From Episyrphus balteatus (lineage: Eukaryota; Arthropoda; Insecta; Diptera; Syrphidae): DNA of 64,000 nucleotides. Where the stretch lies: positions 65,574,437-65,638,436 of the forward strand of contig NC_079134.1 of NCBI RefSeq assembly GCF_945859705.1, in the 5' to 3' direction. Shown here piece after piece: positions 42,749 through 55,479 of the stretch. The notes under the pieces were generated by a model. The model was not told the origin of the DNA. It worked only from the letters and a program-made list of their open reading frames with translations, and did no database searches. Both the position numbers and the translations under genes were made by a program. Within the stretch, counting starts at the first letter, position 1; each line of letters begins with the position of its first letter.

Positions 42749-45073
42749 CAACGGCGTATACAAGGGAGGGGGTCACGGGGGCATGACTCCCCCCCCCCCC
42801 CCCCCCCCAAGAACTCAAAACTTAAACAAAATTTGGTAAGTTATACTTAATTAAGATGATTTTCAAAATGTTTAAGTTTTAGAACATGAACGAAAATGAA
42901 AAGTGAAAAATTTTTTTGGTGTCAACGAACTATTTTACCATATTATTTTGAAGATGTGGTCATATTTTTAGTGAGCAACTGTAACCAGCAAATAAAAGAA
43001 CAGTCGTTTCTATAAAGCAATCTTTAAAGTTGTTCAATTTTAAGCGTATCCTTAACACGTTGACCACCATGTGACCCACCGGTGCCGGTGGGTCACGCAA
43101 AATTTTCCCAGGAGGTCACAGTCAGTTTATTTTTAAATGGATGTTCTTTCATGTGGCTTGCCAGTACGATTAATTTTTTTCTTCTTTGGCACCTAGAAAA
43201 AAATACGTTCTTGATAGTTGTGTATTCATTCTTCAACTCACATCGATATTCAAAAAACGTGTTCCCGATTTAAGAAAAAGTACTATAGTAAATATGTAAA
43301 TAAAAAACTAGTTAATTATATAACTTTGAATTAAATATACATTTTAAATATACATACTACGCTTATTCGTGAATAAAAACGTATGTTTTTTTATTTTTTG
43401 GCATTAAAAGTGTAAAAAGCGATTTTTGAAAAAGTCTGAAAAAAATTACTTTTTTAACAAGCTAAATCTCTAAAATTATAACAATTAAAAATCTGAAAAA
43501 TGTTCACATGATAGCTACACTTATTAAATTTGAGCCTGTAAAGTTTTAAATTTTTTGAACAAATGGTTTGGCTGGAATTTAAGATTGATCGAACAAGGTC
43601 TAAGAGACCCTTTGTTATTCCCATAAGAAACTTCAACCGCTTGGCGGCACGGGTTAGAATTAAGTTAGAGACTTGAAACTTGGGGAATATTTTTTTAGTT
43701 TATTTCTAACCATATAAGATCCTAGGAGCATAGAAATTCTTATTATTTCAAAATTACGAACACCCTATTGTTCAGCTTGCAATTCATATCATGAAAAGCC
43801 ACATTTTCTATTTACAAAAAAGTAGCATAGAATCCGCAGTCAAATTTGTGCTTAAATGTATATTCTTTCAGAATATAACCTTCCTTTTTTTCTTTTGGTT
43901 TATTTTCCAAAAAAAATTGGGTAAAGTTGAAAAAATTGAGAAAAAAGTCTTTTTTTCAAGATTTATGGGATAAAAACCTACACTTAATTTGTTTATAGAC
44001 TTCTATGCATCATTCAAAAGGTCTGGAAATCCTCTTTCCAAAAACATATAACGTATTGAGAACTGTTAAAAAAATGACTTAGATATTGATAGATTACATC
44101 GTAAAATCTGTAAAAATGGTTTTTTGTAAATAAAAAAAAATGGAGGGTTCCAAAAATATAACAAAAATATTTTTATGCATTATTCGACCATACAAACAGC
44201 CTGCACTATGTAATTTCACGGGTGTATTTTTTTTTTTTATTTTGTAGCACAGTGTTATAGGTAAGAATTTAAGTAACCTTGGTACAGCCAAATTAAATAC
44301 ATATTTCCAGCAAGCTAAGAATATTAAAATTAATCTTTAAGAACCAATTTAAGAAAATCTAATAAATATAACTGAATGTGTGTTATTTTGTAACCCGAAG
44401 GCTGACGAAATCAGACCCATTTTGTAAAATCCTAAATAAGTAGGTAATATAAAGCATTTCGTTCAAAATAATATTACCGTTTAAAATTACCAAAATTTCT
44501 ATAGATACCTTTACACTAGCATTATGTTTTACGCCAAAGATAGTTTTTTAAATCGGAAATTATCCTTAACATGGGTCGATCGTAGTTGAGTGTTATGCAA
44601 ACTGCATTAAATTTTAATATATTATAAAAAATGTTATCCCCCTAGTCTTATAAAATTTGCATAAAATTTAAAGAATATTTTTTTTCGAAATGCTATTTTT
44701 TTAACTTTGTGATTCGTTTGCCTTAGGAAGACTTTCAACTAAAAAGTTACCATATTTATTTAATAAAGAAGATTTTAATAGTATGTATCTTTAAACATGA
44801 TTTTGGGCTAGCGGAAAATCGAAGTATACAGTTTAATTTTTAGAACAGGATGGTCTAAGACTCTAAGCAAAAGGGCTCAAGGCTAAGGCTAAACTAGCAA
44901 ACGAATCACATACCTTTCTTTGTTTAGTAATTCTCCGATACTGTTCGGTTCAAAATGCGAAATGAACAAAATTAAATATTTGTAATTTAACTAGCACATT
45001 TTCAAGTCTATACTTTTGTAAAAAAAAAATTCAGCGTGACCCCCCCCAAGAAGTAAACCTGTATACGCCCTTG
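42749..45073. mobile_element. hAT-type element with 8-bp TSD, 2.3 kb
   Basis: The left end CAACGGCGTATACAAGGG and right end (reverse complement) CAAGGGCGTATACAGG are inverted repeats. They are flanked by CCTACAGC at 42741-42748 and 45074-45081, the 8-bp duplication of hAT elements. C-rich runs lie just inside both ends. Internal open frames are short and unrecognised, so it appears non-autonomous or badly decayed. A possible piggyBac-type MITE is nested at 43053-43655. Confidence 0.82.
43053..43655. mobile_element. Possible degenerate piggyBac-type MITE
   Basis: The left part TTAACACGTTGACCACCATG and then GTGACCCACCGGTGCCGGTG (a palindrome) face a right part CGCTTGGCGGCACGGGTTAG. The right part is roughly the inverse of the left end. 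The similarity is weak and the right TTAA is degenerate, so this is tentative. Confidence 0.3.
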
Positions 45074-45081
45074 CCTACAGC

Positions 45082-45930
45082 CTTGGCCAAAAGTATAAGG
45101 TACCCCAATAAAATGCTTTTGGATATACATATCTACTTATTAGCAGCGCATACTTGTTTCAAGTTCCATTTTCTTGGCTGAAATTAGTCGTTATGCATGT
45201 GAATGGGTTTAATTAATACGACTTTAACAGATTATTCGCTGGTTCTCATTTTTTTAATCAAGGGGCACGGTAGTGTAGTGCCCCTGTTGAACGGCGACAC
45301 TTTGCCGACTTGCCTTGCTGTTTGATTTCCACAATTCCAGAAAAGAAAAAAATACTGCACACGCAATTGGGTGATATGTATAAAATTTCACGTTTTTATT
45401 TTAGTTAATTTAGATATAGTTTAACTTTTTTTACTTTGTTAGGTTAAAGGTTAACAAATAGTTTTAAGAAATAATTTAGTTTTATGTGAAGAAAAATGGA
45501 GACCTGATTGATTGCTCGTATGAAAAAGAGAATGAAAAAAGAATGTTAGCAACTTTGACACTACACCCTTATTTGCAGGAAACAACTCGGCCCCTCTTTA
45601 ACTTCCGCACCAAAAATGCCAGAAATTTCAAACTCGCTACAATTGTTTAACTGGTCTAAACCAAGCTCCTAACAATTCACAATTTCACCTTTTTCTGATT
45701 AGGAGTTTCTGAGATATATGACTTCAAAAATCGCGAAAACCGTTACTGATTCACTGACAAATCATCAAAATTATGAAGAACTTCCCGCTATCGTAGAAAC
45801 TTGAAACCTTACACGGTGATGGGACTTGTAGTGCAAAGGAAAATATCAAAAATTTGAGATTTTCAATTCAGGGGGTGTTACATCAATTATTATATAGCAT
45901 TTCTGATTATCGTAGAATCTTGAAATTTGA
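45082..45930. other. Intronic non-coding stretch
   Basis: No gene recognised. GGGGCACGGTAGTGTAGTGC then CCC (about 45261-45284) forms a short hairpin. The last part leads into the left arm of the nested palindrome complex. Confidence 0.4.
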
Positions 45931-46011
45931 AGGTTTAAGTAATACCTTTCGACTGACACTAATATATTTTTCCTATGCTTAGTATTTTTGTATTTATATA
46001 CATATGTATTA

Positions 46012-47236
46012 GAGCGGGCGGCCACTGCAGAAATGCTCAACTCATCGAGCTAAAGAAAATTTCAAATGGGAAGTGAAAGAGGGCTGTTAGTAGTTACGAA
46101 AACCACAGGTCTTCCCGTTCGCATCCTGGCACGATTGGCGTGGTAAAGTGCATTGTGCATCTCATAGAGTTAAAAGACAATATTGGTGTCAAATTAAAGG
46201 TGATATTATCAGCTATCAAAATTTAGAGGTCTTCCGGGTGAAAGTCTGGCAGTTTTGTCATGCAGCCCGTTTTAAGATAAGAAGCGATGAAAGTGAGTTT
46301 TTTCATAAAGTCTGGTTTTTTGGTATGGTGGTCGATGACTTAAGGAACTTTTTCACTATAAAATAAAAATAAGAGTTATTAGCATTTAAATACAAAACGG
46401 TTTTTTGGAAAAAGCTTCATAGATTCTTAACAATGACCCAAAGTATATGCAAAACTACGAATAATTCGCGAAAAAGTCTCAAATAATACTCTGCGCCCCT
46501 TACAACTTACCGAATTAAAAGGCGAATTTAAATTCAAATTAAAGCTAATAATGTCTTTTTTTGAAAACCAGAGGTCTTCTAAGCCACATTTTGACATTTC
46601 ACCCCCCAGCCTGGGGGAACGTTATAAGTGAATAAGCTGCGTGACCTAACTTCCAATTTTTGGCTTGGAAGACCTCTGGTTTTCAAAAAAAAGACATTAT
46701 TAGCTTTAATTTGAAATTAAATTCGCCTTTTAATTCGGTAAGTTGTAAGGGGCGCAGCGTATTATTTGAGACTTTTTCGCGAATTATTCGTAGTTTTGCA
46801 TATACTTTGGGTCATTGTTAAGAATCTATGAAGCTTTTTCCAAAAAACCGTTTTGTATTTAAATGCTAATAACTCTTATTTTTATTTTATAGTGAAAAAG
46901 TTCCTTAAGTCATCGACCACCATACCAAAAAACCAGACTTTATGAAAAAACTCACTTTCATCACTTCTTATCTTAAAACGGGCTGCATGACAAAACTGCC
47001 AGACTTTCACCCGGAAGACCTCTAAATTTTGATAGCTGATAATATCACCTTTAATTTGACACCAATATTGTCTTTTAACTCTATGAGATGCACAATGCAC
47101 TTTACCACGCCAATCGTGCCAGGATGCGAACGGGAAGACCTGTGGTTTTCGTAACTACTAACAGCCCTCTTTCACTTCCCATTTGAAATTTTCTTTAGCT
47201 CGATGAGTTGAGCGTTTCTGCAGTGGCCGCCCGGTC
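46012..47236. mobile_element. P1: near-perfect palindrome, 1.2 kb
   Basis: GAGCGGGCGGCCACTGCAGA on the left faces its near-exact inverse ending CCGCCCGGTC. The arms are about 570 bp with only a handful of mismatches, around a loop near 46580-46665. The same 72-codon frame (MHCASHRVKRQYWCQI) occurs in both arms, at 46148-46366 (+) and 46882-47100 (-). It is a product of the symmetry and is not recognised as a gene. P1 sits in TA-rich sequence of element X's left arm. Confidence 0.9.
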
Positions 47237-47247
47237 TATATATATAT

Positions 47248-49161
47248 GGGGCATTTCACGTGAAACCAGCAGCTAAAAATGTGGTGGGTCGTCAAATTTG
47301 TTCATATTTGGTATATATATTCCTTAATCGAATTAAAAAATACATCTGGAAGGATTTTGAATTTTAAGCCTTGATAGCGGAGTTATGGGCTTCTAAAGTT
47401 TTGGAAAACTCTGGGAAGAGTTTATTTGAAAAATTTATATAAATTAAACGAAGGGAAAAACAAAATTATTTTAATGATGGATTATACGCAAAATTAGACG
47501 TGCTTTTCAAATATGAAATCTAAACCGGAAATAGATTTATTTTTTCGACAGAAAACCGGAAGTTGGCACTTCAAATCCAAATTTAAGAAACTTCGACCAT
47601 TTTGATATTTTTTTAAATAGTCTTAAAATAAAGCTTATACAATTTAGAAAATACATGCCAAGTTTCAGAGTGGGATATCAAGCCGTTTAGAAGATACATA
47701 GGTTTTAGTGAGAGGTCTTCGTGCATGTAAAACCGGAAGTACCCAGTTTTCTCTGCTCTGACCCAGCAGTTTGTACCACCCCCAAATTTTTTTTGCCCAT
47801 TCGATAGAGCATTGGCTGAATATCATTATCCTGATTTTTCGCACTCGCGAAATTCACCTTTCAGCCGCCATCTTGGATTTTAGTTTTTGTTGAATATCTC
47901 GATATCTATTTATCCTACATAAAAGTTGTGTATGCAAGAAACGTAGGAAATTCAATTTCGCGTCTTTATGTTAAGAGAACTTTTTCGATATTCCTAATAT
48001 TAAAAAAGTTGCAAGCCAAAAAAGAAAAAAAAAACGAAAAAAATGACAATTTTAAAGTTTTGAGCACTTTTTATCAAAATTATGAAAAAAGGTCCTGAAT
48101 TTTCTCTTGTAACATAAATCTCTAAAATACTTACTAATCATTTAAAATTCAATATTTGTTAAAAAAAAAATTAAGAAAAAAGTAAAGATAAAAACACAAA
48201 CAAAAAAGAGCATTTTTTAACAAAAAAAGTTTAATAACGTTTGTGTTTATAGCGTTACAAAAAAAAGTTGTATAGGAGAGTTGTAGAGAATTTTAAGGAA
48301 TAATCTTTCCTCGGAAGGTTTTTTCATAATTTTGATAAAAAGTGCTCAAAACTTTAAAATTGTCATTTTTTTCGTTTTTTTTTTCTTTTTTGGCTTGCAA
48401 CTTTTTTAATATTAGGAATATCGAAAAAGTTCTCTTAACATAAAGACGCGAAATTGAATTTCCTACGTTTCTTGCATACACAACTTTTATGTAGGATAAA
48501 TAGATATCGAGATATTCAACAAAAACTAAAATCCAAGATGGCGGCTGAAAGGTGAATTTCGCGAGTGCGAAAAATCAGGATAATGATATTCAGCCAATGC
48601 TCTATCGAATGGGCAAAAAAAATTTGGGGGTGGTACAAACTGCTGGGTCAGAGCAGAGAAAACTGGGTACTTCCGGTTTTACATGCACGAAGACCTCTCA
48701 CTAAAACCTATGTATCTTCTAAACGGCTTGATATCCCACTCTGAAACTTGGCATGTATTTTCTAAATTGTATAAGCTTTATTTTAAGACTATTTAAAAAA
48801 ATATCAAAATGGTCGAAGTTTCTTAAATTTGGATTTGAAGTGCCAACTTCCGGTTTTCTGTCGAAAAAATAAATCTATTTCCGGTTTAGATTTCATATTT
48901 GAAAAGCACGTCTAATTTTGCGTATAATCCATCATTAAAATAATTTTGTTTTTCCCTTCGTTTAATTTATATAAATTTTTCAAATAAACTCTTCCCAGAG
49001 TTTTCCAAAACTTTAGAAGCCCATAACTCCGCTATCAAGGCTTAAAATTCAAAATCCTTCCAGATGTATTTTTTAATTCGATTAAGGAATACATATACCA
49101 AATATGAACAAATTTGACGACCCACCACATTTTTCGCTGCTGGTTTCACGTGAAATGCCCC
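47248..49161. mobile_element. P2: palindrome with a palindrome exactly at its centre
   Basis: The ends GGGGCATTTCACGTGAAACC and its inverse are flanked by TATATAT sequences. Arms of about 510 bp (47248-47759 and 48650-49161) are almost identical and surround Q copy 2 (47760-48649). The dyad axes of P2 and Q both compute to 48204.5. No coding capacity. Confidence 0.9.
47760..48649. mobile_element. Q fold-back element, copy 2
   Basis: GACCCAGCAGTTTGTACCAC opens the left arm and its inverse closes the right arm. The body matches Q copy 1 at 38683-39724 but is shorter by internal deletions. It occupies the centre of P2. Confidence 0.9.
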
Positions 49162-50334
49162 ATATATATGATTCTTAGACTTTTTTTGAAAAAAAATCCT
49201 TTAGACTGATTTCTACGACTGATATCTCGAAAAAATAAGTTATGACATACACTTTTTTTAACACCAATGTAATCTTCAATTGATAACCTTTTATTTCATA
49301 AACATAAAAGTTACATTACTTCAAACAAAACCAAGAGCTTATGTTCACCTTAAATTATTTAAGTTTCGTTTCAGCCAATGGCCATTAAAGGAAAATTCGG
49401 AAGATACAATTTTTCCCATATTTGAAGCATTTCTAAGTTTGCTTCAATTCAAACGAATTCTGCAGTTAACACAGAAATTAATATTCATTTGTATTAAAAA
49501 ATATGCACTTTCACTTGATATCAATAAAAACAACTTTGTTTTTATGCTTTTTTCCTCACTTAGTCACTAGTTAGAAAGAAATGTACTCTTATATCATTTT
49601 TTCCCCATCAGCTTGTTGAGTAAGTGTCAATTATCGATTTCTAACGGTCGAGAACATTTTTAACCTAACAAAATATTACCGTTGAAAAAAACATTTGGTT
49701 AGCCAAATGTTAAATAGAATAAAATGTTTTTCATCGCATTTTATTTGTGTGCATATTATATTATTTAAGAATTATAATTATTTTTATTAAAGAAAAACCT
49801 TAATTCTTTATTATCAATTACACTGGTCAACAAAATTAAACTTTTTTTTTGTTACAGAAACCAAGGTATAACTTTCTATAGGTTTATGGTGTGCTGAGCT
49901 CGAATCCGAAGTCAAAAGAATTCTATCACATCATGTTTTTGAGAAAGCCCCGCAAGAAAATCGAAAATGCCGCTTTTTACCAGTTTTCGAGGTTATTTTT
50001 TAGCGTTTGGTTATTTGTTATAAAAAAAATTTGTAACGGTTTCTAAAGAACTAAATCTTATCTTTCTAAATCAGTTTAAATCCTTTAAATATCTTTTTTC
50101 TTCTTTGAGAAATCTTAAGTTCAAATCAACGTCAAAGGTTATTAATTGAAATCAATGCAATCATTGGTGTAAAAAAAAGTGTAGGTATATCATAACTTAT
50201 TTTTTAGAGATATCAGTCGTAGAAATCAGTCTTAAGGAATTTTTTTCAAAAAAAATCTTAGAACCATATATACAAAAATACTGAGCATAGGAAAAAGATA
50301 TTAGTGTCAGTCAAAAGGTATTACTTTAACCTTT

Positions 50335-51080
50335 CATTTGGTACCAAAATTGTTTTTCTAGGTTCTATACTTCGGATGCTATGAAGATTTGTTTCGAATT
50401 TTTCTGATTTTTTTCGTCCCAAAATTCAGACTCAAATATCTCGAAATCCCCTAAACCAATTTTGAGAATATTTGGCTCACTAATAGAGCTCAATATAAAC
50501 TTTCATTTGATACTAGTCTCGTTGATGTACGCCCTGGGCCCAGGCTCAAATAGGTCATCTCCTTTAAAAATTTAAAGAGTATTTTTGAACTTTTGAAGGT
50601 TTTGTGTTCCTTCACGCCACATAAGTGTAAAAAAAAAATTACTCCGGAGTAGTTTTAGTACTACGGAGTGTCTACTCCGGATTTACTCCACATTTTTAGT
50701 CAGATTTACACCTATTTGCCCACGGACTTGTTCACACACTTATGAATTTGAAGTTTGATATTTTTAATATTTTGTTTGAAAAGAGAAAAATGCGAAAAGT
50801 GTTTCTTTCAAATTCTTTTTTTATATACCATTATGAATATATTTTCTATTATATTATATTCCGCCAGATATATTTCTTCCATTATTTTTGTTAATTCTTC
50901 GCTTTTTCCAAAATGAAATTGGAAACCGAGTAAAAGAATTTTTCAGCCCGTGTTCTTCATCAATTTTTTTCTGCGATGATGGGATATTTTTATTTTACAA
51001 TTATAAAATCAAACTAAGGGTGTGTGTCAATTAGGCTGAAAAAAACCGATCAGAAGCATAATGTTAAAGTTTTACCAAAA
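50335..51080. other. Intronic non-coding stretch with CTCCGG motif cluster
   Basis: Near 50641-50695, ACTCCGGAGTAGTTTTAGTA followed by CTACGGAGTGTCTACTCCGG forms a cluster of short palindromic words. No gene or larger repeat boundary was seen. Confidence 0.4.
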
Positions 51081-51365
51081 GTAAAACTTCATTATGTAAG
51101 GATAAAATGCATTCAAATTCAAAAAGTTTTTAAAAAATAAAAATTATTTCTTTCTTTTCTTCATTTTTTTCTCCTCACTAAATTGTTAAATGTAAACAAT
51201 GTATAGCTCAAAACGAATGTGTGATTTTTGAATCTGCGCACAGCTTGGCTGAAATAATTTAAGCTCGGCTTAACTTTTGAGATAGTTTTGTATGGAAGAG
51301 TATGGGAAGAGTTTCATGACATCAAAATATACCATGAAGGATTTGCATGAAGTAATAGCCCCCTT

Positions 51366-53845
51366 CAGAGGCGGCGGAAGGGGTGTGCGGAGTGTGCCCC
51401 CGCACACGGCCCCGCTCTTAGAGGTGGCTAAATGAAAATGTCTCAGTAATAATAAAATCCGAAAAACCATGTCTCTTCTCTTTATTCAAAACAATCAAAT
51501 AATTGAAATTGGCTTGTTTCCACTCAGTGGTAAAAACAGTTTTTTTTTCTTTTTTCTATTTTTCAATTTTGTATAGGTATTTAAAATTGTATGAAATAAG
51601 TTTTTGTAAAGGTTAAGAATGGGTAAACTTTACTTCCCTTAAAAAAATTCTTTGCTCGCTTACGCTCGCAATTTATATAAACTGATTTTTTACACTTTCT
51701 AGCAATTTGAACACTTTGTTACTTAAGACTTAAGAACATTTCTGTTTTCCGCCGCCAATTTAATGATTTAAAAGGACCATTTTCTTCAGTGGAATTTTCG
51801 AATTTTCGCTGTTCGAAATTCCGTATTCGAACACATTTTGCGGATTCATTGATGTTTCAAAATACCTACGGACGGATTTACAATCCACCAAACTTTAAAA
51901 ACCCGTTTTAAATCAAAAATTTTGCTCAAACAAACATGCGAATAATTTATCAGTTATTTCGTAAAAAAAATTAAATGATTGATAAGCATCTAACAGAGAA
52001 AAGCAAACATCAACAAAAACAATTCCTATTTTTTATATATCTTCCTGTATTTAGCAGGGGGAGCCCCTTGGTTTTTTCCGGTCTCTTCTTCTTCAACTCA
52101 AAAGCAAAATTGAATCACCAATTAAAAGAAGCAATAAGTCCTCAATATTCCTAAAATTACATTTTGATGTAAATCTTGTCTCTATACAAAAGAAAGACAA
52201 AAAAAAACGATTTTCTAATAGAAATCTATGGAGTTTGGTATTAACAGCATAAGTCCATTTTTTTCGAAAATCTATTTTCGTTTGGTCTTAACTGCATAAC
52301 TCTAAGTACACTAGTTCCAAAGATATTCAATGGCCCTAACCACACTTAACTCCTTTTTTCTAAAATTATATTTGATCACAATGGCATAACTCCAACTTGT
52401 GCTGTTTTGACCAATCAAAAATGTTTATACTTTTAAATAAGTGTTTGGTCAAAACAGCACAACTAAGTTCCTTCGTTCGAAAAATTAAAATTCTTTAAAA
52501 AAAATATAGGCACTAAGGACACAACTCTAAATAATCTTATTCTTGAACGAAAAATAGTTTTTTCAAAACAACATATCTCACTAAAAAACATATAAATACG
52601 CTTTTTTTTTTATTTGTTCTTACTTTATTTGTGTAAAAATTATAATTTAAAAAATAATTGCATCCCAATATACTTGCATTAAATGAAATTGGATTTGGGG
52701 GCATTTCTCAAACTTTAAAATGCATTTATCTCAAAACGACGATTTTGGACTTATGTTGTTATTACCAAACTCCATAGAAATCATATACATATAAAAGTGA
52801 TTTAAAAAAAACAATAGTTTAAAGAAAGAAACAAATCCCGGCCTTATTTCCTTCTTCCTACTGATAAATTTTAATTTTTTTTATTTAATTATAGCAATGG
52901 CACTCAGCTATATTACAGGTTGTTTGAAAAGTGTAAATTTTCAAATTTTAAGACTAACGTGAGACTAGCCTAACCACATTCTTAGAACCATCAAATAAAG
53001 AAGTTGTGCAGTTATTTGCGTTTTGCTAACAATAAGATGAGATGGATTTATTCCCCTTTTCCAATTGGTAATTCAATTGATATTTTTATATTCTAAAAAA
53101 GAAACTGACGAAAACAAGAATTTCTACATTAAAATAAATAGCTATATTATATTGTACCAATTTTAGAAAAGTACAATTTAATCAAAAAAGCAATCAAGAG
53201 TTAGTTTTTATTTTGATGAAGAAAGTTTGATTTTTATTTGAATTGTCAAATTTTAGAAAATTTTGCATTTAATTTTTCTGAAATTTGGAATGTAGATTAA
53301 AAATTTCTGCAAAATTTCAAATTTTACTTTAAATAGTTTTTTCCCGAAAAATGTTTATAGCGATTAATTACGATTTTGATTTTTTCTAAAAACGCGCCCT
53401 AATAAAAGAAATCAAATTGCTGAAATTCATTCTAGATGTTGTTTTATTGTTTGATTTGAAGAACGAATTATTTTTTTTTGATATGTACGTTTTAGAACAT
53501 TTAACAAAAAATTTAACAAAAAATATAAAAAGTTTTAAAAATTAAAGCAATCTGAAACTTAAGAAAAAGTTCGTGAGATCGAGTCGTGCATTTTGTTTTT
53601 CATCTACAGCCCTGTTCCATTGGAAGTGGTAGTCTTCTAATAGTAGTTGTTTTGGTTAATCTATCATATACTGTCTTGGAAATCGCTAGTAAACTACTAG
53701 TAGTACTTTGCCACCTCCCAAAGGAACAGGGCTTACTAAGTTTGTTATTAGAATTTTGAACTTGAACTTGGACGGAAGATTTGATACTTTTTTTCAAAAT
53801 AGTAGTCCAAATTCATTTTCTCATTTTGGTCTAGCGTCGCCTCTG
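51366..53845. mobile_element. hAT-type element with 8-bp TSD, 2.5 kb
   Basis: The left end CAGAGGCGGCGGAAGGG and right end (reverse complement) CAGAGGCGACGCTAG are hAT-like and flanked by GCCCCCTT at 51358-51365 and 53846-53853. The unoccupied version of the site, AATAGCCCCCTTAGAAG, is present in copy B near 57745. The interior has no recognisable transposase. A short hairpin MITE is nested at 53609-53735. Confidence 0.9.
53609..53735. repeat. Small hairpin MITE
   Basis: CAGCCCTGTTCCATTGGAAG on the left faces CCACCTCCCAAAGGAACAGG and GCT on the right, and a TA lies on each side. The inside carries repeated CTAGTA/TAGTAG words. It lies inside the 51366-53845 hAT. Confidence 0.7.
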
Positions 53846-53853
53846 GCCCCCTT

Positions 53854-54470
53854 AGAAGTAAAAAAAAAATATAAACAACTGCGATTTTTTTTCATTTCGA
53901 GGAAATGAGCCATTTTTGTCTTGTCACATACAAAATTGCAAAAAAAAAAATTACTCTCATTATGTTCCATCACTCCAGAGAAAGAGGAAAAAATTAGAGT
54001 ACTCCTTACTAGAGTGTAGGAAAACGACATTATGTAGGAATTATTTGTAGCTCAGCAATAGGTCTATAGTTTTCGACGGAGCTTTTAGATCCTGCTTTAT
54101 TGAGTGGAGTGATTATGAAAAACTTCCACGTGTATAAAAATATTCCTTGACTTAAGCATAGGTCAAAAATGTAGCAAAGTATACCTGCAAGGTTGTATCT
54201 ACACTCCTTTAAAAGAATTTTTGGGAAACTATCAGTAATTATTATTTATCAAGAGAAGATAAAGACGATAGCACATCATCAACAGATAAATTTAGAGCAT
54301 CCATGTCATTGAAAGAGTGCCAATGCGCCATTCCATCGTTATTTAAATTTAAACTTATAAAGTTTGATTGAAAAAATGAGACAAAATTATCACAAATTGT
54401 ATCTATATCTACAGGGTGTCCCAAAAGTAATGGATCAAACGAAATATGCTGATAGGCCAACTTAAGGGCT
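53854..54470 (-). pseudogene. Non-LTR ORF2 fragment in copy A
   Basis: On the minus strand a block near 54242-54418 (CDNFVSFFQSNFISLN to SVDDVLSSLSSLDK) is the segment before RT motif 1. A following block near 54020-54210 (LCYIFNLSLSQGIF, SVENYRPIA) is RT motifs 0-2. Frame breaks and stops separate them, and the RT stops at ENYRPI. The mariner-type fold-back interrupts the upstream part at 54411. Confidence 0.7.
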
Positions 54471-55479
54471 CTCAGAATTTGGTAACTTGTTCATCCCAAA
54501 TCCTTACGGTTTTCGATTTAATGCAGTTTTTGTGAAATTTCGAAAAATGCCGACTTTGCATCAGTATTTTGCTTCCTCCGCTCATAATTGATTTTTGTTT
54601 TTTAAAATTCTTCCACTAAAACGTTGCCTAATAATAGGAAATAATTAATTAATCAAAATATTTTTTATTTCATACGCCAATTTGCTGCAAATTAATTAAC
54701 AGTTTCATGTTTTATAAAAACTCAATTTCTTACTTTTATTTCAGAGCAGCATCCCGAAAAAAAATTGTATGGTGTGATACTGGTTTATTATTTTAAAACC
54801 TTGCCGTGTTATTGCAGTTTTCAAAAATGTATAAAAATTTCCAAAGTTGAAATTAGAACAAAAGATATTACAATTTGAATGTAACAAAACAGGGTTTTTC
54901 AGAGAAAAATAACAAACAAAAGTCGAGACTTTTATTCAAAAAGAAATAAACAAACAACAATCGAGAAAATGTGTTTATTTTTCTTTGTTATTTTTCTCTG
55001 AAAAGCCCTGTTTTGTTGCATAATATCTTTCGTTCTAATTTCAACTTTGGAAATTTTTATACATTTTTGAAAACTGCAATAACACGGCAAGTTTTTAAAA
55101 TAATAAACCAGTATCACACCATACAATTTTTTTTCGGGATGCTGCTCTGAAATAAAAGAAAGAAATTGAGTTTTTATAAAACATGAAACTGTTAATTAAT
55201 TTGCAGCAAAATGGCGTATGAAATAAAAAATATTTTGATTAATTAATTATTTCCTATTATTAAGCAACGTTTTAGTGGAAGAATTTTAAAAAACAAAAAT
55301 CAATTATGAGCGGAGGAAGCAAAATACTGATGCAAAGTCGGCATTTTTCGAAATTTCACAAAAACTGCATTAAATCGAAAACCGTAAGGATTTGGGATGA
55401 ACAAGTTACCAAATTCTGAGAGCCCTTAAGTTGGCCTATCAGCATATTTCGTTTGATCCATTACTTTTGGGACACCCTG
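54412..55479. mobile_element. Mariner-type fold-back element with TA TSD
   Basis: CAGGGTGTCCCAAAAGTAAT on the left and its inverse on the right are followed by arms of about 530 bp that are nearly identical and leave almost no loop (centre near 54945). The element is flanked by TA (54410-54411, 55480-55481). The empty site TCTATATCTATATCCTCAG is present in copy B at about 58813-58830. The terminal sequence is of the kind seen in mariner-like elements. No transposase is encoded. Confidence 0.92.

Larger units (their letters stand above)
45931..50334. mobile_element. Outer fold-back element X, carrying nested palindromes
   Basis: The left-arm pieces 45931-46010 and 49165-49290 together form the inverse of a continuous right arm at about 50135-50334. 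Examples are GACTGACACTAATATATTTT with AAAAGATATTAGTGTCAGTC, and TAGACTGATTTCTACGACTG with CAGTCGTAGAAATCAGTC. The right arm is uninterrupted, whereas the left arm is split by 3.15 kb holding palindromes P1 and P2. The loop (49300-50130) includes an unrecognised 96-codon frame (49280-49570). Confidence 0.75.

Noticed and set aside
42790..42808. C- and G-homopolymer runs (also 4250, 5090, 36849) as regulatory elements
   Set aside because: Each lies just inside a hAT-type terminal repeat and is best read as part of that end.
46148..47100. The twin 72-codon frames as a duplicated gene pair
   Set aside because: They are the same sequence in the two arms of palindrome P1, with no recognisable family and no separate flanks.
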